Source: Aliiroseovarius subalbicans (lineage in GTDB: Bacteria > Pseudomonadota > Alphaproteobacteria > Rhodobacterales > Rhodobacteraceae). Taken from it: DNA of 64,000 bases. The translations under genes were made by a program, and so were the position numbers. Location of the stretch: positions 1 through 64,000 of the forward strand of contig NZ_JALBYQ010000001.1 of assembly GCF_022678625.1 (NCBI RefSeq). The letters are read 5' to 3'. Numbering within the stretch: position 1 is the first letter of the stretch; each line of letters starts with the position of its first letter. Shown here in pieces: positions 55,101-62,774 of this stretch. The notes beneath the pieces are model-generated. The model did not search any database and was not told the origin of the DNA. It saw only the letters and a program-made list of their open reading frames with translations.

Positions 55101-55784
55101 ATCTCGCGCGCCGTGGTTCTTTATACTTTTCGAACATTGGTGGGGTCCGACATCCCCCTGAACGAAGGCTGCTTGAAACCGCTTGAAATCATCGTGCCAG
55201 AAGGCTCGATGCTGAACCCGACCTATCCGGCGGCGGTGATCGCGGGCAATACCGAGGTCAGCCAGGCCGCTTGCAACGCGCTTTACGGGGCGCTGGGGGC
55301 CCTGGCCGCCAGTCAGGGCACGATGAACAATTTCATCTGGGGCAACGAGGTGTTTCAGAATTATGAAACCATTGCCGGGGGCACTGGGGCGGGGCCGGGG
55401 TTTGAGGGCTGCGACGCGGTTCAAAGCCACATGACGAATACCCGCATGACCGACCCTGAAATCCTGGAACAACGTTTCCCGGTGCGGTTGGAGGAATTTT
55501 CGATCCGGCGCGGGTCAGGCGGGGCCGGGCAGTGGCGTGGCGGCGACGGGGTGAAACGGCGGCTCAGGTTCCTGGAGCCGGTGACGGTGACAACCCTGTG
55601 CTCCCACCGCGAAGTGCCGCCCTTCGGCGTCGATGGCGGTGCGCCGGGCGCGGTCGGGGTGAACACCGCCGAGCTGCCCGATGGCACGCGTATTCCGATG
55701 CGCGGCAACGACGAAATCGCGCTGCCGGCTGGCGGTGTGTTCGAAATGCTCACCCCCGGCGGGGGCGGCTGGGGCAAGGCCTGA
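52197..55784 (+). CDS. Fused hydantoinase / 5-oxoprolinase (HyuA-HyuB)
   Basis: The 1195-residue protein joins an ATP-using HyuA half (about 1-690; FWIDRGGTFTDVVARHPDG, GFDMGGTSTDVSHF and SILRRYV-like motifs) to a HyuB half (about 715-1195; DLVANAPHVPVHLGSM, NSPFNGGTHLPDV, ending GGGGWGKA). This is the layout of eukaryotic-type 5-oxoprolinase (OplaH), which opens 5-oxoproline to glutamate with ATP. Hydantoin or another cyclic amide could also be the substrate. The ATG at 52197 is one of overlapping GTG/ATG choices behind a G-run. No transporter or partner gene lies beside it. Confidence 0.88.
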   Translation: MHDKQWEFWIDRGGTFTDVVARHPDGRIETRKLLSENPELYRDAAVQGIRDTMGLADCAPIPPASIRAVKMGTTVATNALLERKGERCLLVTTRGFADLARIGYQTRPRLFDLNVRRSTLLQDRVAEVGERLAAGGAVVTPLDEDELRKVLRTAHADGIRAVAIAFLFSHENPTHEQRAAQIARDIGFEQVSCSHEVSRLARLVGRSDTTVVDAYLSPILRRYVDQVAGALDLGRACHALMFMQSNGGLTDAQLFQGKDAILSGPAGGIVGMVQTAAPAGFDRLIGFDMGGTSTDVSHFAGRYERSFETEVAGVRMRAPMMDIHTVAAGGGSICTFRDGRFQVGPESAGADPGPACYRRGGPLTVTDCNVLLGKLNPDHFPAVFGADGTQPLDVAVVRRKFDTLAHSVAAQTGAPVATPEDMATGFLQIAVDNMANAIKKISVQRGHDVTGYTLQCFGGAGGQHACLVADELGISRVFVHPFAGVLSAYGMGLADIRAQRAQQFDAPLSDTAEAGALRADLAEQAAQEVRGQGVQDLRCEAQAHLRYDGSHQSLEVPFASQAAMKSAFEAAHQARFGFTSPDRDILFEVISVEAIGASGESVAMPAPSGDGAAIDTVPVHVDAAWQDVSLFDRTTLPAGQVVSGPAIIREPTGTNMIEAGWQGRVDDAGNLILERSRARAQVRAAGTKADPVLLEVFNNLFMSVADQMGATLANTSWSVNIKERLDFSCAIFDVAGDLVANAPHVPVHLGSMADSIRTVMRENAGAIRPGDVFMLNSPFNGGTHLPDVTVVTPAFLDDEIVFWLGSRGHHADIGGRTPGSAPPDSTHIDEEGVLIDNVRLVDRGLFQDATARATLASGRYPCRNIDQNMADLKAQVAANETGRQELLKVIGTYGLEVVRAYMGHVQDNAEESVRRVIDRLSDGSFTYPMDHGAEIRVNVRVDREARCAVIDFTGTSDQHKGNYNAPLSISRAVVLYTFRTLVGSDIPLNEGCLKPLEIIVPEGSMLNPTYPAAVIAGNTEVSQAACNALYGALGALAASQGTMNNFIWGNEVFQNYETIAGGTGAGPGFEGCDAVQSHMTNTRMTDPEILEQRFPVRLEEFSIRRGSGGAGQWRGGDGVKRRLRFLEPVTVTTLCSHREVPPFGVDGGAPGAVGVNTAELPDGTRIPMRGNDEIALPAGGVFEMLTPGGGGWGKA

Positions 55785-55804
55785 TTAGGTTTCGTGCGTG
55801 ACGC

Positions 55805-56683
55805 TCAACCATCGCAGGCGGCAAAATTCCGGGCGAGGGTCCGCATCATGTCGCCATAAAGCGCGAGGCCCAGCGGCAGGTCGCGGCCCATCGGGTCCAG
55901 CGTGCCAATCCCGATGCCGGTGCCTTCGGTCACCACGCGGGCCAGGGCCGGGTCCAACTGCGGTTCGCTGAACACGCAGGTGACATTCTCCGCAACCAAT
56001 TGGCGGCGCAGGGTCGCGATCCGGGCCGCGCTGGCGGGGGCGGCGTCGCCTTGGGTGATCGCGCCCACGATGTCCCGCCCGAACCGCGACGCAAAATGGC
56101 CATAGCCTTGATGGAAGGTCACCACTGGGTGCGCGGGGGTGGGCAACAGGGCGGTGATCTCAGCCTTAAGCGCGACCAAGGCTGCATCGGCGCGCGCCGC
56201 GTTCTGCGCGTAGGCCTCGGCGTTTTCCGGGTCGCTCTGCGCCAGGGCGGTGGCGATCTCGGCCAGCCACACACGGGCGTTTTCCGGGTCCAGCCAGGCG
56301 TGCGGGTCCAGATCGCCGTGGTCATGATCGTGACCGTCCTCTGCGTGGTGCCCCTCGGGCATGTGCAGCCCCGCCACGTGCAACAGTTCCAGCGAAGTGG
56401 CATCGGACAGGCCGCTGACAGCCCGCTCCAACCAAGGGGTCAGCGCCTCACCGACCCAGATCACCAGATCGGCCTGGGCCAGAGCTTGCATCTGGCTGGG
56501 CCGCAGCTGCACATGGTGCGGGCTGGCGTCGCGATCGGTCAGAAGCTCGGGCGTGGCGACGCCTTCCATCACCTGCGCCACCAGCGACTGTACCGGCGCG
56601 ATGTCGGTCACCACACGCGGGGCGTCGGCCAAGACGAGGGTTGGGGTGGCCAGAAGGCCAAGAAAAAGGGCAATGCGGGTCAT
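55805..56683 (-). CDS. znuA: Zinc ABC transporter substrate-binding protein ZnuA
   Basis: A signal peptide (ALFLGLLATPTLVLA) begins this 292-residue periplasmic zinc-binding protein. SPHHVQLRPSQ has the first His ligand, a His-rich loop (GHHAEDGHDHDHGDLDPHAW) typical of ZnuA comes next, and VTFHQGYGHFASRF holds the third ligand. It diverges from zur-znuC-znuB with a shared Zur box in the 44-base gap. Confidence 0.95.
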   Translation of the reverse strand: MTRIALFLGLLATPTLVLADAPRVVTDIAPVQSLVAQVMEGVATPELLTDRDASPHHVQLRPSQMQALAQADLVIWVGEALTPWLERAVSGLSDATSLELLHVAGLHMPEGHHAEDGHDHDHGDLDPHAWLDPENARVWLAEIATALAQSDPENAEAYAQNAARADAALVALKAEITALLPTPAHPVVTFHQGYGHFASRFGRDIVGAITQGDAAPASAARIATLRRQLVAENVTCVFSEPQLDPALARVVTEGTGIGIGTLDPMGRDLPLGLALYGDMMRTLARNFAACDG

Positions 56684-56702
56684 GGTGGTCCTTGTCGTGT
56701 TC

Positions 56703-56723
56703 GATGTAATGTTATAATATCAC
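56703..56723. promoter_or_regulatory. Zur box between znuA and zur
   Basis: GATGTAATGTTATAATATCAC is an AT-rich imperfect inverted repeat resembling the alphaproteobacterial Zur operator (RTGTTATAAYATNAY type). It lies in the divergent gap and could repress both znuA and zur-znuCB when zinc is plentiful. Confidence 0.75.
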
Positions 56724-56727
56724 TTTC

Positions 56728-57234
56728 ATGTCGAAACAAGAGCAAAACCCCGCCGCCAGCCCGGCCGATGCGTTCCACAGTCACGACCATGCCGCCTGCA
56801 CGGGCAGCGGGATTGCCCGGGCCGAGTCGATCTGCGCCGAAAAAGGCCTGCGCCTGACCCCTGTACGCCGCCGCACGCTGGAAATCCTGCTGGAAGGACA
56901 CCGCGCGCTGGGCGCCTATGAGGTGCTGGAACGGCTTGGCGCAGACGGGTTCGGGCACCAGCCGCCCGTCGCCTATCGGGCGCTGGATTTCCTGGTGGAA
57001 CACGGGCTGGCGCACCGCATCCGCCGCTTGAACGCCTTCACGGCCTGCACCCATCCGGGCGACGCCCACGCGCCGGTCTTCTTCATCTGCCGCGCCTGCG
57101 ATGCGGTGGCCGAGGCGCCGGGCCGCGCCATCCGCGATGTGGTGGAGCACGGCGCGGACGCTTTGGGCTTTACCATTGAACGCATGAACATCGAGGCATT
57201 GGGGCTCTGCCCGGCCTGCAAGGGGGACGCATGA
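56728..57234 (+). CDS. zur: Fur-family zinc uptake regulator Zur
   Basis: This 168-residue repressor has an N-terminal winged helix (GLRLTPVRRRTLEILLEGHR, RPPVAYRALDFL-like region) and a dimerisation domain with the structural zinc Cys pairs in FICRACD and LCPACKGDA. The early HSHDHAACTG is common in Zur. Its stop overlaps znuC as ATGA, so the repressor is co-made with the importer it controls. Confidence 0.93.
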   Translation: MSKQEQNPAASPADAFHSHDHAACTGSGIARAESICAEKGLRLTPVRRRTLEILLEGHRALGAYEVLERLGADGFGHQPPVAYRALDFLVEHGLAHRIRRLNAFTACTHPGDAHAPVFFICRACDAVAEAPGRAIRDVVEHGADALGFTIERMNIEALGLCPACKGDA

Positions 57235-57971
57235 GTCTGATCACAGCGTCAAGCCTGGGCCTGTCGCACGGGGCCGAGGTCATCCTGCGCGACGTGGACT
57301 TTGCCATCTCGTCGGGTGAAATCGTGACGCTGGTCGGCCCGAACGGATCGGGGAAATCCACCCTTGTGCGGCTGCTACTGGGCATCCTTTCCCCGACTGC
57401 CGGGCGGGTGCGCCGCAGACCGGGACTGCGCATCGGCTATGTGCCGCAAAAGCTGTCGATTGACGCAAGCCTACCGCTGACCGTGGCGCGGTTTTTGGCT
57501 CTGCCGGACCGCCATGCCCCAGCGGCCATCTCGCAAGAACTTGAAAACGTGGGAATTCCCGGTTTGGAGCAGCGCCAGCTAACCGCGCTCTCTGGCGGAC
57601 AGTTCCAACGCGCGCTGCTCGCGCGGGCGCTCCTGACCGCGCCGGATATTCTGGTGCTGGACGAACCCACCCAAGGGTTGGACCAACAGGGCGAGGCCGC
57701 GTTCTACCGCCTGATCGACGAGGTGCGCGCGCGTACCGGGGCGGCGGTGCTTCTGGTCAGCCATGACCTGCACGTGGTGATGAGCGCGTCCGACCGGGTG
57801 ATCTGCCTGAACGGCCATGTCTGTTGCGAAGGCACGCCCCACCTGGTCGCCGACGCGCCGGAATACCGCGCGCTTTTTGGCCACGGCACCCAGGGCGCGC
57901 TGGCGCTGTACCCGCATGATCACGACCACTGCCATGACCACAGCCACGGCGAGGGCTGCGACCATGCTTGA
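57231..57971 (+). CDS. znuC: Zinc ABC transporter ATP-binding protein ZnuC
   Basis: At 246 residues, the importer ATPase. Walker A is GPNGSGKSTLVRLLLG, signature LSGGQFQRALLARALL and Walker B ILVLDEPTQGLD. The C-terminal tail is His-rich (HDHDHCHDHSHGEGCDH), possibly a cytoplasmic zinc site. It overlaps zur by four bases and znuB by eight. Confidence 0.95.
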   Translation: MSLITASSLGLSHGAEVILRDVDFAISSGEIVTLVGPNGSGKSTLVRLLLGILSPTAGRVRRRPGLRIGYVPQKLSIDASLPLTVARFLALPDRHAPAAISQELENVGIPGLEQRQLTALSGGQFQRALLARALLTAPDILVLDEPTQGLDQQGEAAFYRLIDEVRARTGAAVLLVSHDLHVVMSASDRVICLNGHVCCEGTPHLVADAPEYRALFGHGTQGALALYPHDHDHCHDHSHGEGCDHA

Positions 57972-58755
57972 CGATTTCCTGATCCGGGCCGCGCTGGCCG
58001 GTGTCGGCCTGTCGATTGCCGTCGGGCCGCTAGGCAGCTTTGTGGTCTGGCGTCGGATGGCCTATTTCGGTGACGCGACTGCACATGCGGCGATCCTGGG
58101 CGTGGCGCTTGCGCTGATCTTCTCGGCACCGGTGACGCTGGGCACGCTGGTCGTGGCGGCCGCGATGGCGTTGGCGGTCAGCTGGCTGTCCACGCGTGGC
58201 CACGCGATGGACGCTACTCTTGGCGTGTTGTCGCATTCCGCGTTGGCGCTGGGGCTGGTCGCGATTTCCTTCGTGCCGGGGGTGCGGGTCGACCTGTCGG
58301 CCTTCCTGTTCGGCGACATCCTGGCGGTGACGTGGGCGGATCTGGCGGTGATCTGGGGCGGCGCCGGGCTGGTCGCGGCCTTGATCGCCTGGCGCTGGTC
58401 GCGGCTGTTGACCGCCACCTTGTCGCGCGACCTGGCCGCCGCGTCCGGCATCAATGCGGATCGCGAGGGGCTGATCCTGACCCTGTCGCTGGCGGTTGTT
58501 GTGGCCGTGGCGCTGAAGGTGGTCGGGGCGCTGTTGATCGCCGCGATGCTGATCATACCCGCCGCCGCCGCCCGTGGCCCGGCGCGCGCGCCGGAAACGA
58601 TGGCGGTTCTGGCCGCGCTGATCGGCGCTTTCGCCTCGCTGGCCGGGCTTGCAGCCTCATACCAGTTCGACACGCCCGCCGGCCCCTCGATTGTTGTGGC
58701 GGCGTCCGCGATCTACCTCGTCTCGGCGTTGTTTTCGCGCCTGCTTCCCTCTTGA
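57964..58755 (+). CDS. znuB: Zinc ABC transporter permease ZnuB
   Basis: The 263-residue inner-membrane permease has about eight hydrophobic helices and the ABC-3 family stretch GPLGSFVVWRRMAYFGDATA near the N-terminus, with GALLIAAMLIIPAAAAR later. The ATG at 57964 lies inside the znuC end; the longer frame upstream is a shadow of znuC. Confidence 0.95.
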   Translation: MLDDFLIRAALAGVGLSIAVGPLGSFVVWRRMAYFGDATAHAAILGVALALIFSAPVTLGTLVVAAAMALAVSWLSTRGHAMDATLGVLSHSALALGLVAISFVPGVRVDLSAFLFGDILAVTWADLAVIWGGAGLVAALIAWRWSRLLTATLSRDLAAASGINADREGLILTLSLAVVVAVALKVVGALLIAAMLIIPAAAARGPARAPETMAVLAALIGAFASLAGLAASYQFDTPAGPSIVVAASAIYLVSALFSRLLPS

Positions 58756-58786
58756 CCCCACGCCCGCATCTGGGTTTCTGGTGCCC

Positions 58787-59644
58787 ATGAACACTCTGGA
58801 CAAAGCCTTCGACGTCGCCCGTGCGCGGAAACCGCACGTGATCCTGCCCGAGATGGACGACCCCCGCATTGCCAATGCCGCCGCCTATCTTCAGGCAAAC
58901 GGCCTGGCCATTCCCGTGCCCCTGGCCGCCCCCAGCGGTCGCCAGCTTGAGGCACTGATGGATATGCGTCCGATGAAAGAAGCCCTGGCGATGCGGATGC
59001 TGCAAAAGCCGCTGATCCGGGCCGCCGCAATGCTCAGCACCGGTGAGGCCGACGTGATGGTCGCAGGCGCTGTCAGCCCCACCCGTCGGGTGATCGAAGC
59101 CGCCGCCATTGCCGTGGGCATGGACGAAGGCGTGTCGACCCCGTCGAGCTTTTTCCTCATGTCCTTCCCGGACGGGCGCGAGATGATCTTTGCCGATTGC
59201 GCGGTGAACGTGGCCCCGGATGCGGGTCAACTGGCTGATATCGCGCGCGCCTCGCACCGCTCGGCCACCGCGCTTTTGGGCCATGCGGAGGTGGCGCTTT
59301 TGTCATTCTCGACCGGCACGTCGGGCACCGGACCCAGCGTGGAGCGGGTGCGCGAGGTCGCCGCGGCGACCGGGTTCACCGGGCCCATTCAGGCAGATGC
59401 CGCGCTGAATTCTGCGATTGCGAAGCAGAAGGGGATCGACAGCGGGCGGGCGAACACGTTGATCTTTCCGTCGCTGGATGCGGGCAACATCGCCTATAAA
59501 CTGGCGCAGGAACTGGGCGGGGCGCAGGCGATCGGGCCCATCCTGCAAGGGTTCCGTCGCCCGGTCTGTGACCTGTCGCGCGGCGCCAGTGTCGAAGACA
59601 TCGTGGCGGCCACGGTGATTTCGATCGCGATGAGCCCTGGCTGA
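58787..59644 (+). CDS. pta: Phosphate acetyltransferase, short form
   Basis: Pta converts acetyl phosphate and CoA to acetyl-CoA, the step after Xsc. This is the 285-residue catalytic-domain-only form, with PEMDDPRIANAAAYL, AGAVSPTRRVIEAA and GPILQGFRRPVCDLSRGAS. The start at 58787 gives MNTLDKAFDVAR; a GTG six bases upstream is possible, and the ribosome site is weak. It faces ackA with two bases between stops, on the opposite strand from xsc-ackA. Confidence 0.92.
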   Translation: MNTLDKAFDVARARKPHVILPEMDDPRIANAAAYLQANGLAIPVPLAAPSGRQLEALMDMRPMKEALAMRMLQKPLIRAAAMLSTGEADVMVAGAVSPTRRVIEAAAIAVGMDEGVSTPSSFFLMSFPDGREMIFADCAVNVAPDAGQLADIARASHRSATALLGHAEVALLSFSTGTSGTGPSVERVREVAAATGFTGPIQADAALNSAIAKQKGIDSGRANTLIFPSLDAGNIAYKLAQELGGAQAIGPILQGFRRPVCDLSRGASVEDIVAATVISIAMSPG

Positions 59645-59646
59645 AC

Positions 59647-60780
59647 CTAGGCCGCGCCAAGCAGTCCAGCGGCATCACGCGCAATCATCCATTCCTCGCG
59701 CGCGGGCACGATCCAGGCACTGACTGGCGATCCGTCCTTGTGCAGTTGCGCACCGTCGCCAGCTCCGATCTCAAGCCCGGTCCATCGCAGCCCTTCCATG
59801 ATGCGCATCCGCACATCCGCCGCGTTTTCGCCGATCCCACCGGTGAAGGCGATCCCGTCCAGCCCCTGCATCGCTGCCATTAGCGACCCGGCATGGCGCA
59901 GCGTCCAATAGACGAAGTGTTCGACCGCAAAACCGGCCTTGGGTGACGGGTCCATCATCAACCGCCGCATGTCGCTTTTTCCCCCCGAAAGGCCCAGCAA
60001 CCCGCTTTCGTGGTTCAGGATCGCACGGGTGGCTTCAAGCCCGTTGTCCTCAACCAACTTCAGCACCGCGTTGGCGTCGATCCCGCCCGACCGCGTGCCC
60101 ATCGTCAACCCATCCAGAGGGCTGTAACCCATTGTGGTCGCGACGGATTTTCCGTCACGAATGGCGCAGAGCGAGGCGCCATTGCCCAGGTGGAACGCCA
60201 ACAATCGGCGGGGCAGGGAGGCTGCGCTGATCTCGGGCAATTGCTCGACCAACCCGGCATAGCTGATGCCATGAAAGCCATAGCGGCGGATGCCCCGTGT
60301 TGCGTCGGTTTCCGGGATCGCATAGCGGGTCGCGACGCCGGGGTTGGTCGCGTGAAATGACGTGTCAAAGGATGCAAATTGCACCAGGTCGGGCGCCAGC
60401 CGCGCCAGCGCCTCGATCGCCTCAAGGTTATGCGGGTTGTGCAACGGGGCGAGCGGGGAACAGGCGGCGATTTCGGCCAGAACGCCGGCATCAATGCGCA
60501 TGGGTTGCGTCAGGTTCTCACCGCCGTGCACCACGCGATGCGCCGCCGCCTTCAGGGTTCGGGGGTCGATCCCCCGCGCCCTGAGCGCGCCGAATATGGC
60601 ATCCAGCGCGGCGGCATGATCCGGCATTGCCACCGCGTCTGCCCCCCCGCCGATCTCCAGCCGCGACGCCCCGCCGATCTCGCTTGCCACCCCCGACAGG
60701 ACCTCATTCAGCCCGTCGTCGAACAGCGCAAACTTGACCGAGCTGGAGCCCGCGTTGATGACCAGCAGGGCCGCGTCCAT
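59647..60780 (-). CDS. ackA: Acetate kinase
   Basis: A 377-residue ASKHA-fold enzyme interconverting acetyl phosphate plus ADP with acetate plus ATP. LLVINAGSSSVKFALFDD, HRVVHGGENLT, RYGFHGISYAGL, HLGNGASLCAI and FTGGIGENAADVR are all present. Its start overlaps the xsc stop by one base (TGATG), so it takes the acetyl phosphate released by Xsc. Confidence 0.96.
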   Translation of the reverse strand: MDAALLVINAGSSSVKFALFDDGLNEVLSGVASEIGGASRLEIGGGADAVAMPDHAAALDAIFGALRARGIDPRTLKAAAHRVVHGGENLTQPMRIDAGVLAEIAACSPLAPLHNPHNLEAIEALARLAPDLVQFASFDTSFHATNPGVATRYAIPETDATRGIRRYGFHGISYAGLVEQLPEISAASLPRRLLAFHLGNGASLCAIRDGKSVATTMGYSPLDGLTMGTRSGGIDANAVLKLVEDNGLEATRAILNHESGLLGLSGGKSDMRRLMMDPSPKAGFAVEHFVYWTLRHAGSLMAAMQGLDGIAFTGGIGENAADVRMRIMEGLRWTGLEIGAGDGAQLHKDGSPVSAWIVPAREEWMIARDAAGLLGAA

Positions 60781-62555
60781 CAGGCGCCTTTCTGCGGCTT
60801 CATGTCGGCCGCATCGATCCCGGCCACGACCACCGGCTTTTTCATCGCATCGCGGCGGAATGGTTCGCCAAGTTCCTGGTTGATCAGCGCTTCGATCAGC
60901 GTGGTGATGCCGTTCTTCTGGTCCTCGACCGCCTGTGTCAGCGCCGCACGCAGCTCATCCATCGTGCGCGCCTGCACGCCCTTCAGGCCACAGGCACTGG
61001 CAATCCCGGCATAGCTGACCTGCTCGTCCAGTTCGGTGCCGACGAAGTTGTCGTCATACCACAGCGTCGAATTGCGCTTCTCCGCGCCCCATTGGTAGTT
61101 GCGGAACACCACCTGCGTGATTGCGGGCCATTCCTCGCGCCCTATGGCGGTCAGTTCGGTCACTGCGATGCCAAAGGCTCCGTCGCCCGAGAAGCCAACA
61201 ACCGGGGTGTCGGGGCAACCGATCTTGGCGCCGATCACCGCGGGCAGGCCATAGCCGCAGGGGCCGAACAGGCCCGGCGCCAAGTATTTGCGGCCCGCTT
61301 CAAACTCGGGATACGCGTTGCCGATGGCGCAGTTGTTGCCGATGTCGGAGGAGATGATCGCCTCTTTCGGCAGCGCGGACTGGATCGCGCGCCACGCCAT
61401 ACGCGGGCTCATCCACTCGGGCTTGTCGGCGCGGGCGCGTTCGTTCCAGCTGGTGCCGGGATCGTCGTCCTCGTGGTCCATCGAGGCCAGCTGCTGCGCC
61501 CAGGTGGATTTCGTCGTGGCGATGCGGTTCTGGCGTTCTTCGCGCCCGTCGTCCCCTGCGTCCGCCGACAATTGTTCCAGGATCGACGTCGCGACCTTCT
61601 TGGCGTCCCCCACGATGCCGACGCTGACCTTTTTGGTCAGGCCGATGCGGTCGGGGTTGATGTCGACCTGGATGATCTTGGCGTCCGCCGGCCAGTAATC
61701 CATGCCGTAGCCGGGCAGGGTCGAAAACGGGTTCAGCCGGGTGCCCAGGCACAGAACCACGTCGGCCTGCGCGATCAGCTCCATGCCCGCCTTGTTGCCG
61801 TTATAGCCCAGCGGGCCCGCGAACAGCGGGTGCGAGCCGGGGAAGGCGTCGTTGTGCTGATACCCACAGCAGACCGGCGCGGTCAGACGCTCGGCCAGGT
61901 CCATCGAGGCAGGGATCGCGCCTGCCAGCACCACGCCAGCACCGTTCAGGATCACCGGGTTCTTGGCACTGGACAGAAGCGCGGCGGCCTCGGCAATCGC
62001 CTGTTCGCCGCCGCCCGGGCGCTCGAATTCAACGACAGCGGGCATGGCCACGTCGATCACCTGGGTGAACATGTCGCGCGGAATGTTCAGCTGCGCGGGG
62101 GCGGAATAGCGGTGCGCGTTCATGATGACGCGGTTCAGCACTTCGGGGATGCGCGACGCATCGCGGACCTCTTCCTGGTAACAGACGCAATCGGCAAACA
62201 GGTTCATCTGTTCCATCTCCTGGAACCCGCCCTGGCCGATCGTCTTGTTTGCCGCCTGCGGCGTGACCAGAAGCAGCGGCGTGTGGTTCCAATACGCGGT
62301 TTTCACGGCGGTGACGAAGTTGGTGATGCCGGGGCCGTTCTGGGCGATCATCATCGACATCTTGCCGGTGGCGCGGGTGTAGCCGTCGGCCATCATCCCG
62401 CCCGAGCCTTCGTGCGCGCAATCCCAAAACGTGATGCCCGCCTGCGGGAACAGGTCGCTAATCGGCATGAAGGCCGAGCCGATGATGCCAAAGGCATGTT
62501 CGATCCCGTGCATCTGGAGGGTTTTGACGAAGGCTTCTTCGGTGGTCATCTTCAT
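60780..62555 (-). CDS. xsc: Sulfoacetaldehyde acetyltransferase
   Basis: Xsc, a 591-residue thiamine-diphosphate enzyme, cleaves sulfoacetaldehyde with phosphate into acetyl phosphate and sulfite, the central step of taurine and related sulfonate use. HGIEHAFGIIGSAFMPISDL at the N-terminus, FWDCAHEGSGGMMADGYTRA with the catalytic Glu, and VGFSGDGAFGIAVTELT then NYQWGAEKRN (the ThDP motif) distinguish it from acetolactate synthase. ackA follows directly; tauR lies upstream. Confidence 0.97.
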   Translation of the reverse strand: MKMTTEEAFVKTLQMHGIEHAFGIIGSAFMPISDLFPQAGITFWDCAHEGSGGMMADGYTRATGKMSMMIAQNGPGITNFVTAVKTAYWNHTPLLLVTPQAANKTIGQGGFQEMEQMNLFADCVCYQEEVRDASRIPEVLNRVIMNAHRYSAPAQLNIPRDMFTQVIDVAMPAVVEFERPGGGEQAIAEAAALLSSAKNPVILNGAGVVLAGAIPASMDLAERLTAPVCCGYQHNDAFPGSHPLFAGPLGYNGNKAGMELIAQADVVLCLGTRLNPFSTLPGYGMDYWPADAKIIQVDINPDRIGLTKKVSVGIVGDAKKVATSILEQLSADAGDDGREERQNRIATTKSTWAQQLASMDHEDDDPGTSWNERARADKPEWMSPRMAWRAIQSALPKEAIISSDIGNNCAIGNAYPEFEAGRKYLAPGLFGPCGYGLPAVIGAKIGCPDTPVVGFSGDGAFGIAVTELTAIGREEWPAITQVVFRNYQWGAEKRNSTLWYDDNFVGTELDEQVSYAGIASACGLKGVQARTMDELRAALTQAVEDQKNGITTLIEALINQELGEPFRRDAMKKPVVVAGIDAADMKPQKGA

Positions 62556-62605
62556 GGGGCGGTTCCTTGTTGGCAGGCGTGATTGCGCCCCGAGTGGCGG
62601 GCGCC

Positions 62606-62754
62606 TTGGGTCCAGTCTTATGGGGCAAGGCGGGGTGCCAATAGGGCCAGATGGTAGGCCAGTTTAAGTCCAGACGTGGGGCGCGTTGCACCCGCCGCGC
62701 GCGATGGGGAGTTTAAACAGATTAAAGACCGGTCTCTGGGGTGGGTTTAAACTG
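62606..62754 (-). promoter_or_regulatory. xsc control region with a TauR-like box
   Basis: On the minus strand 62673-62664 reads CTGGACTTAA, matching the CTGGACYTAA element reported for Rhodobacter TauR. Weaker copies include CTGGACCCAA at 62615-62606. CTGG also recurs at 62662-62659 and 62650-62647, 11-12 bases apart. Two GTTTAAAC palindromes lie at 62711-62718 and 62745-62752. The region sits between the tauR stop and the xsc start. Confidence 0.6.
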
Positions 62755-62774
62755 TTTCAATAACTACGGCGCGG

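Noticed and set aside
56293-56370. His-rich repeat in znuA as a nucleotide repeat element
   Set aside because: It is the normal metal-binding loop of the protein, not a DNA repeat.
61092-62582. 496-codon plus-strand open frame opposite xsc
   Set aside because: xsc has all family motifs on the minus strand; the opposite frame is low-complexity and without homologous features.
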